Assembly (NCBI GenBank): GCA_015485995.1
Contig: WFSP01000007.1
Coordinates: forward strand, 1 to 15,370
Reading direction: 5' to 3'
Length of the DNA: 15,370 bases
From: Caldisericales bacterium
Lineage (GTDB): Bacteria; Caldisericota; Caldisericia; Caldisericales; Caldisericaceae
Part shown: positions 12,558 through 15,370 of the stretch, one piece after another
Position numbering within the stretch: the first letter of the stretch is position 1
How the letters are laid out: each line of letters opens with the position of its first letter
Notes under the pieces: model-generated
What the model was told of the DNA's origin: nothing
The model's input: only the letters and a program-made list of their open reading frames with translations
Database searches by the model: none
Made by a program: the position numbers and the translations under genes

Positions 12558-15370
12558 TTATGGCGAATATGTAATCGTTATTGTTTTTGTTGCTGCATCC
12601 CAACCTACTGTGCAGCCTAAATTTTCTGCAACAAACCTTAATGGCAGCATTGTCCTTGAATTTACAATGATGGGTTTAACACCGTGGTTCTTAGAGTCTA
12701 TCCATTTTGTAACGCCGTTTACCTTTGCTTGTGGTTTATTTATCCAGAGCTCAATAACTGTGTCTTTGAAGTTTATTGTAACCTTTCTTTCTGTTCCGTC
12801 CCAACCGATAGATCCGCCAAGGGCTTCAACAATTGCACGAATAGGAACAACTGTCCTTCCCCATTTTGCAATAATTACAGGTTTAGTCCCTCTGCCTGGG
12901 TCTATTTCCTGAGAAATTCCATTTACTGTCATCATTGGATTGTTAGGCTGCAACGTTATAACCGTTGAAGTTTTCAAAATAACATGAGTTACAAGCGTAT
13001 TAGAGATACCATATTTGTTTGTTGAAACAATTGTTATTGTGTTTTCCCCTTCGTCCAAATACATAGATCCGATAAACGAACCGTCTTTACTTACCGTAAC
13101 TTTACTACCGTTTATCATCACTTTGCAACCGGGTTCAGTTTGCCCGTTGAAATAGAAGTTTGGGTCATTAACCTCTTCTCCGTCACTGAAACTCACGGTA
13201 ATCTTTGGCGGCGTCGTGTCATAAATAAGCACATCTTTATTTGTAGCTTCGCTGTTAATTAAAGCATCATTTGCGCCCTTTATCTGGACACCTGAAAACT
13301 CTAAAGTGGTTGTTTCCTTCTTTAGCCCTTTAACGGTTAATTTAACAATAGGCCCAGAAACGGTAATGCCTTTGACATTTCCTTTCAGTGTATATCCAAT
13401 TACCACTGTACCCGGAGTTGAATGATTTTCAAGGAAAATTGCGTTATCACCAAGAATACCGCTTGGCTCTACTTTTTCCACTTCAATTGCATTAGGGTCG
13501 TATTGTAGAGTAATAGCAATCCCATAAAGCCCTTCCGTCCTTTCAACAGCAACATCCAAAGTGCTCTCTTTATCAAATGGGATTTTACCTTCTTTTATTG
13601 TTACGTTAACAGGCGGAAGCTCCGGAATTTCAACTGTGGCCGTTATGTTTTTAGAAAGAGTATTGTTGCCTTCCGAAACAACGGTCAGCGTTAAGGTTCC
13701 TTTATCTTTCGGTTTCGCATCATTGCTCGTTTTAACAGTTACGCTTACAAGCGCAAAGCTGCCTGCTTTTACTTCTACTTTTTCAGGAACAGAAGAAACA
13801 GTCCATCCGTCCGGCAAATCTGATGCAAGCTTAAGATTATATGTATCGTCTTTGCTGCCTTTATTTTTTATAATAAAGTTCATTAAACCTTCATTTCCTG
13901 TTTTAACATATAATACAGATGAAGATGCTTCTACCCCAAAACTATAATCCTGAACAGACGGCGCCTGCATACTTAAAACTCTAACAACGCTATGAAATCC
14001 GTCCGCAAGATACAAATTACCGTCAGGGCCCCAATTCATCATCATAGGCTCATAAAACTCCCTGTCGGTTGCCCAGAGGAATTTTCCGTCTTTACTGAAT
14101 GCCTGCAGCCTTCCGTTCTCCGTATCAGCCACAAGTATATTTCCATTCGGAGTTATCGTTATACCTTCCGGGTACCAGAATACTCCTTCTTTCCTGCCGG
14201 TTCCACCAAATGAAGATTGAAGGTCGCCATTTTTGTTATAAATGTAGACTTTTCCTTCATCACTTGCAAGGCAGTAAAAATTACCGTCTTTGTCTATTGC
14301 AAGCCCAGTTGCCGCTTTTACCAAAGAAAACTGCTTGATAAATGTGCCATCGGGTTTAAAGCCAACGATTGTTTGCGTACCGTAACTTGCGCACCACAAA
14401 TTCCCATCAGCGTCAAATGCCATTTGGTCTACACTTGATACTTTCCCTGCACCAATTTTCTTTACAAAGTTTCCATTTTCGTCAAACTGCGTAATAAAGT
14501 TAGCAAGCCCTACATATACACTGCCCTTTTCATCGGCAATAATTCCACCAATCGCAGAAAAACCGTCGCTGCCTGCCTTTTTAATTGATTTCATAAACTT
14601 TCCATCGCTGGTAAATACATCTACTTCTCCGGTATCAGAGAAGTTATTCCAGCTCGTTGCCCAGATCTTTCCCTGAGAATCTACTGCTGCACTCCAAGAG
14701 CCCATAAGCCTACCCGGCTCTGAAATACTGAATCCCTTTTTTGTTGCGTAATTACCCTGCGAATCATACATCGTAAGCCTTGCTCCAACAGGATAGCCGA
14801 ACGGATTTGGCCCGCCTTTCGGCCCACCGCCGCTATTATAAAAGTATCCTGCATCAAATACATAAACATTTGAATCGCTGTCTACCGCAATCCCTGACGG
14901 TGTAAGATACGCACCGTTTGGCTGGGGGAAAGCCTTAGCAATAGACCCGATAGTCCTTAAAAACTTCCCGTTTTTATCGAACACTTGAACTGACGGATGA
15001 GATTTTCCTACACCTCTGTCTGCTACGTAGATATTACCATCTTTATCCACTGCAATATCGTACGGGTCAACAAATTTTCCGTTATCCGTACCTGACCCGC
15101 CAAATGAAGAAACAACCTGCCCGTCGGGAGAAACAGTTACAATCTCCGCATTCTGCGAACTAACAACGAGTAAATTGCCGTCACTTCCAAAGGTAAGTGC
15201 GCCGGGAAATGATATTTCATCATTTGTTATATTTTTCAAAAATTTCCCGTTTGTATCAAAAACTTCTATCCTTCTGTTTAATTCGTCAGAAACGTAAACA
15301 TTACCGTTTTTATCCACTGCAATGCCGGAAGGCCCGTTTAGGTCGCCGTTTCCGCTCCCTTCTTTACCAA
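12558..15370 (-). CDS. Surface gene 3: NHL beta-propeller / NEW3 / cohesin-like / Cu_amine_oxidN1 protein, 5' end cut off
   Basis: The frame is open to the window edge: about 17 codons beyond the GTG at 15317 still read as NHL repeat (NGPSGIAVDKNGNVYV), so the true start lies outside. Numbering from that GTG: residues 1-450 contain about eight or more NHL repeats (pattern ...P.GIAVD.DGNIYVAD...VQVFD.NGKFL), a beta-propeller used for protein or carbohydrate contacts. Residues 460-560 resemble a NEW3 domain (NKGSKDDTYNL, LPDGWTV). Residues 569-700 resemble a cohesin domain (LYGIAITLQYDPNAIEVEKV, then GTVVIGYT), the module that binds dockerins. Residues 703-782 are an Ig-like repeat and 785-917 the two Cu_amine_oxidN1 repeats. 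No catalytic residues were seen. It is probably an exported scaffold or adhesion protein; the export signal should be upstream of the window. Confidence 0.83.
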   Translation of the reverse strand, partial: GKEGSGNGDLNGPSGIAVDKNGNVYVSDELNRRIEVFDTNGKFLKNITNDEISFPGALTFGSDGNLLVVSSQNAEIVTVSPDGQVVSSFGGSGTDNGKFVDPYDIAVDKDGNIYVADRGVGKSHPSVQVFDKNGKFLRTIGSIAKAFPQPNGAYLTPSGIAVDSDSNVYVFDAGYFYNSGGGPKGGPNPFGYPVGARLTMYDSQGNYATKKGFSISEPGRLMGSWSAAVDSQGKIWATSWNNFSDTGEVDVFTSDGKFMKSIKKAGSDGFSAIGGIIADEKGSVYVGLANFITQFDENGNFVKKIGAGKVSSVDQMAFDADGNLWCASYGTQTIVGFKPDGTFIKQFSLVKAATGLAIDKDGNFYCLASDEGKVYIYNKNGDLQSSFGGTGRKEGVFWYPEGITITPNGNILVADTENGRLQAFSKDGKFLWATDREFYEPMMMNWGPDGNLYLADGFHSVVRVLSMQAPSVQDYSFGVEASSSVLYVKTGNEGLMNFIIKNKGSKDDTYNLKLASDLPDGWTVSSVPEKVEVKAGSFALVSVTVKTSNDAKPKDKGTLTLTVVSEGNNTLSKNITATVEIPELPPVNVTIKEGKIPFDKESTLDVAVERTEGLYGIAITLQYDPNAIEVEKVEPSGILGDNAIFLENHSTPGTVVIGYTLKGNVKGITVSGPIVKLTVKGLKKETTTLEFSGVQIKGANDALINSEATNKDVLIYDTTPPKITVSFSDGEEVNDPNFYFNGQTEPGCKVMINGSKVTVSKDGSFIGSMYLDEGENTITIVSTNKYGISNTLVTHVILKTSTVITLQPNNPMMTVNGISQEIDPGRGTKPVIIAKWGRTVVPIRAIVEALGGSIGWDGTERKVTINFKDTVIELWINKPQAKVNGVTKWIDSKNHGVKPIIVNSRTMLPLRFVAENLGCTVGWDAATKTITITYSP
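12565..12606 (-). repeat. 42-base identity shared by genes 2 and 3 (copy in gene 3)
   Basis: Partner of 9235-9276. Beyond it the two copies diverge mostly at third codon positions. Confidence 0.88.

Noticed and set aside
12538..12912. A + strand frame opposite the C-terminal module of gene 3 (and the similar one at 6156-6461 opposite gene 1)
   Set aside because: They exist because the conserved module leaves the complementary frame open; the similarity between them only mirrors the module's repetition.

Overview
The window is AT-rich bacterial DNA from a lineage that is probably anaerobic and thermophilic. Lysine/glutamate-rich proteins, several very strong Shine-Dalgarno sequences and large surface proteins ending in tandem 'copper amine oxidase N-terminal' (Cu_amine_oxidN1, stalk-like) domains fit Caldisericum-like bacteria or deep Firmicutes. 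This taxonomic guess is weak; no rRNA or tRNA gene is present to anchor it.

Left half, + strand (1-6023). The window opens inside a gene for an SbcC/Rad50-type ATPase (zinc hook, ABC signature, Walker B; the Walker A end lies off the window). Next is a tightly packed five-gene cluster: a metal-binding lipoprotein (ZnuA-like), its ABC ATPase (ZnuC-like) and permease (ZnuB-like), a fumarylacetoacetate hydrolase (FAH) family enzyme, and a 95-residue ferritin-like protein. The genes overlap by 8, 1 and 4 bases, and the last is 14 bases after its neighbour, so they are almost certainly cotranscribed from a promoter just before znuA. The small protein carries the complete metal-site pattern of encapsulated ferritins (EncFtn), but no encapsulin shell gene follows and no cargo-loading tail is visible. 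The cluster would combine transition-metal uptake with iron oxidation or storage.

Right half, - strand (6101-15370). Three long genes in a row encode exported multidomain proteins. Gene 1 (992 aa) has an N-terminal membrane anchor, a putative amidotransferase-like domain, a purple-acid-phosphatase-type metallophosphoesterase, fibronectin III and Ig-like domains. Gene 2 (1068 aa) has a signal peptide, a long unrecognised beta-rich region with a Cys/His/Met cluster, and two Ig-like repeats. Gene 3 (cut by the window end) has an NHL beta-propeller, a NEW3-like domain, a cohesin-like domain and an Ig-like domain. All three end in the same pair of Cu_amine_oxidN1 repeats, which looks like a shared C-terminal surface-attachment module. 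At DNA level the module copies form a mosaic: genes 1 and 2 share 115 of 116 bases in one part, genes 2 and 3 share 42 identical bases in another.

Regulation and repeats. Each - strand gene has its own terminator-like hairpin. Genes 1 and 2 additionally carry an identical 32-base GGTACC-containing inverted repeat directly after their stop codons. Promoter candidates are visible before znuA (placed so close to the ATG that the mRNA would be leaderless), before gene 1 and before gene 2. The intergenic stretches are all under 150 bases. I see no CRISPR array, insertion sequence, tRNA or rRNA.
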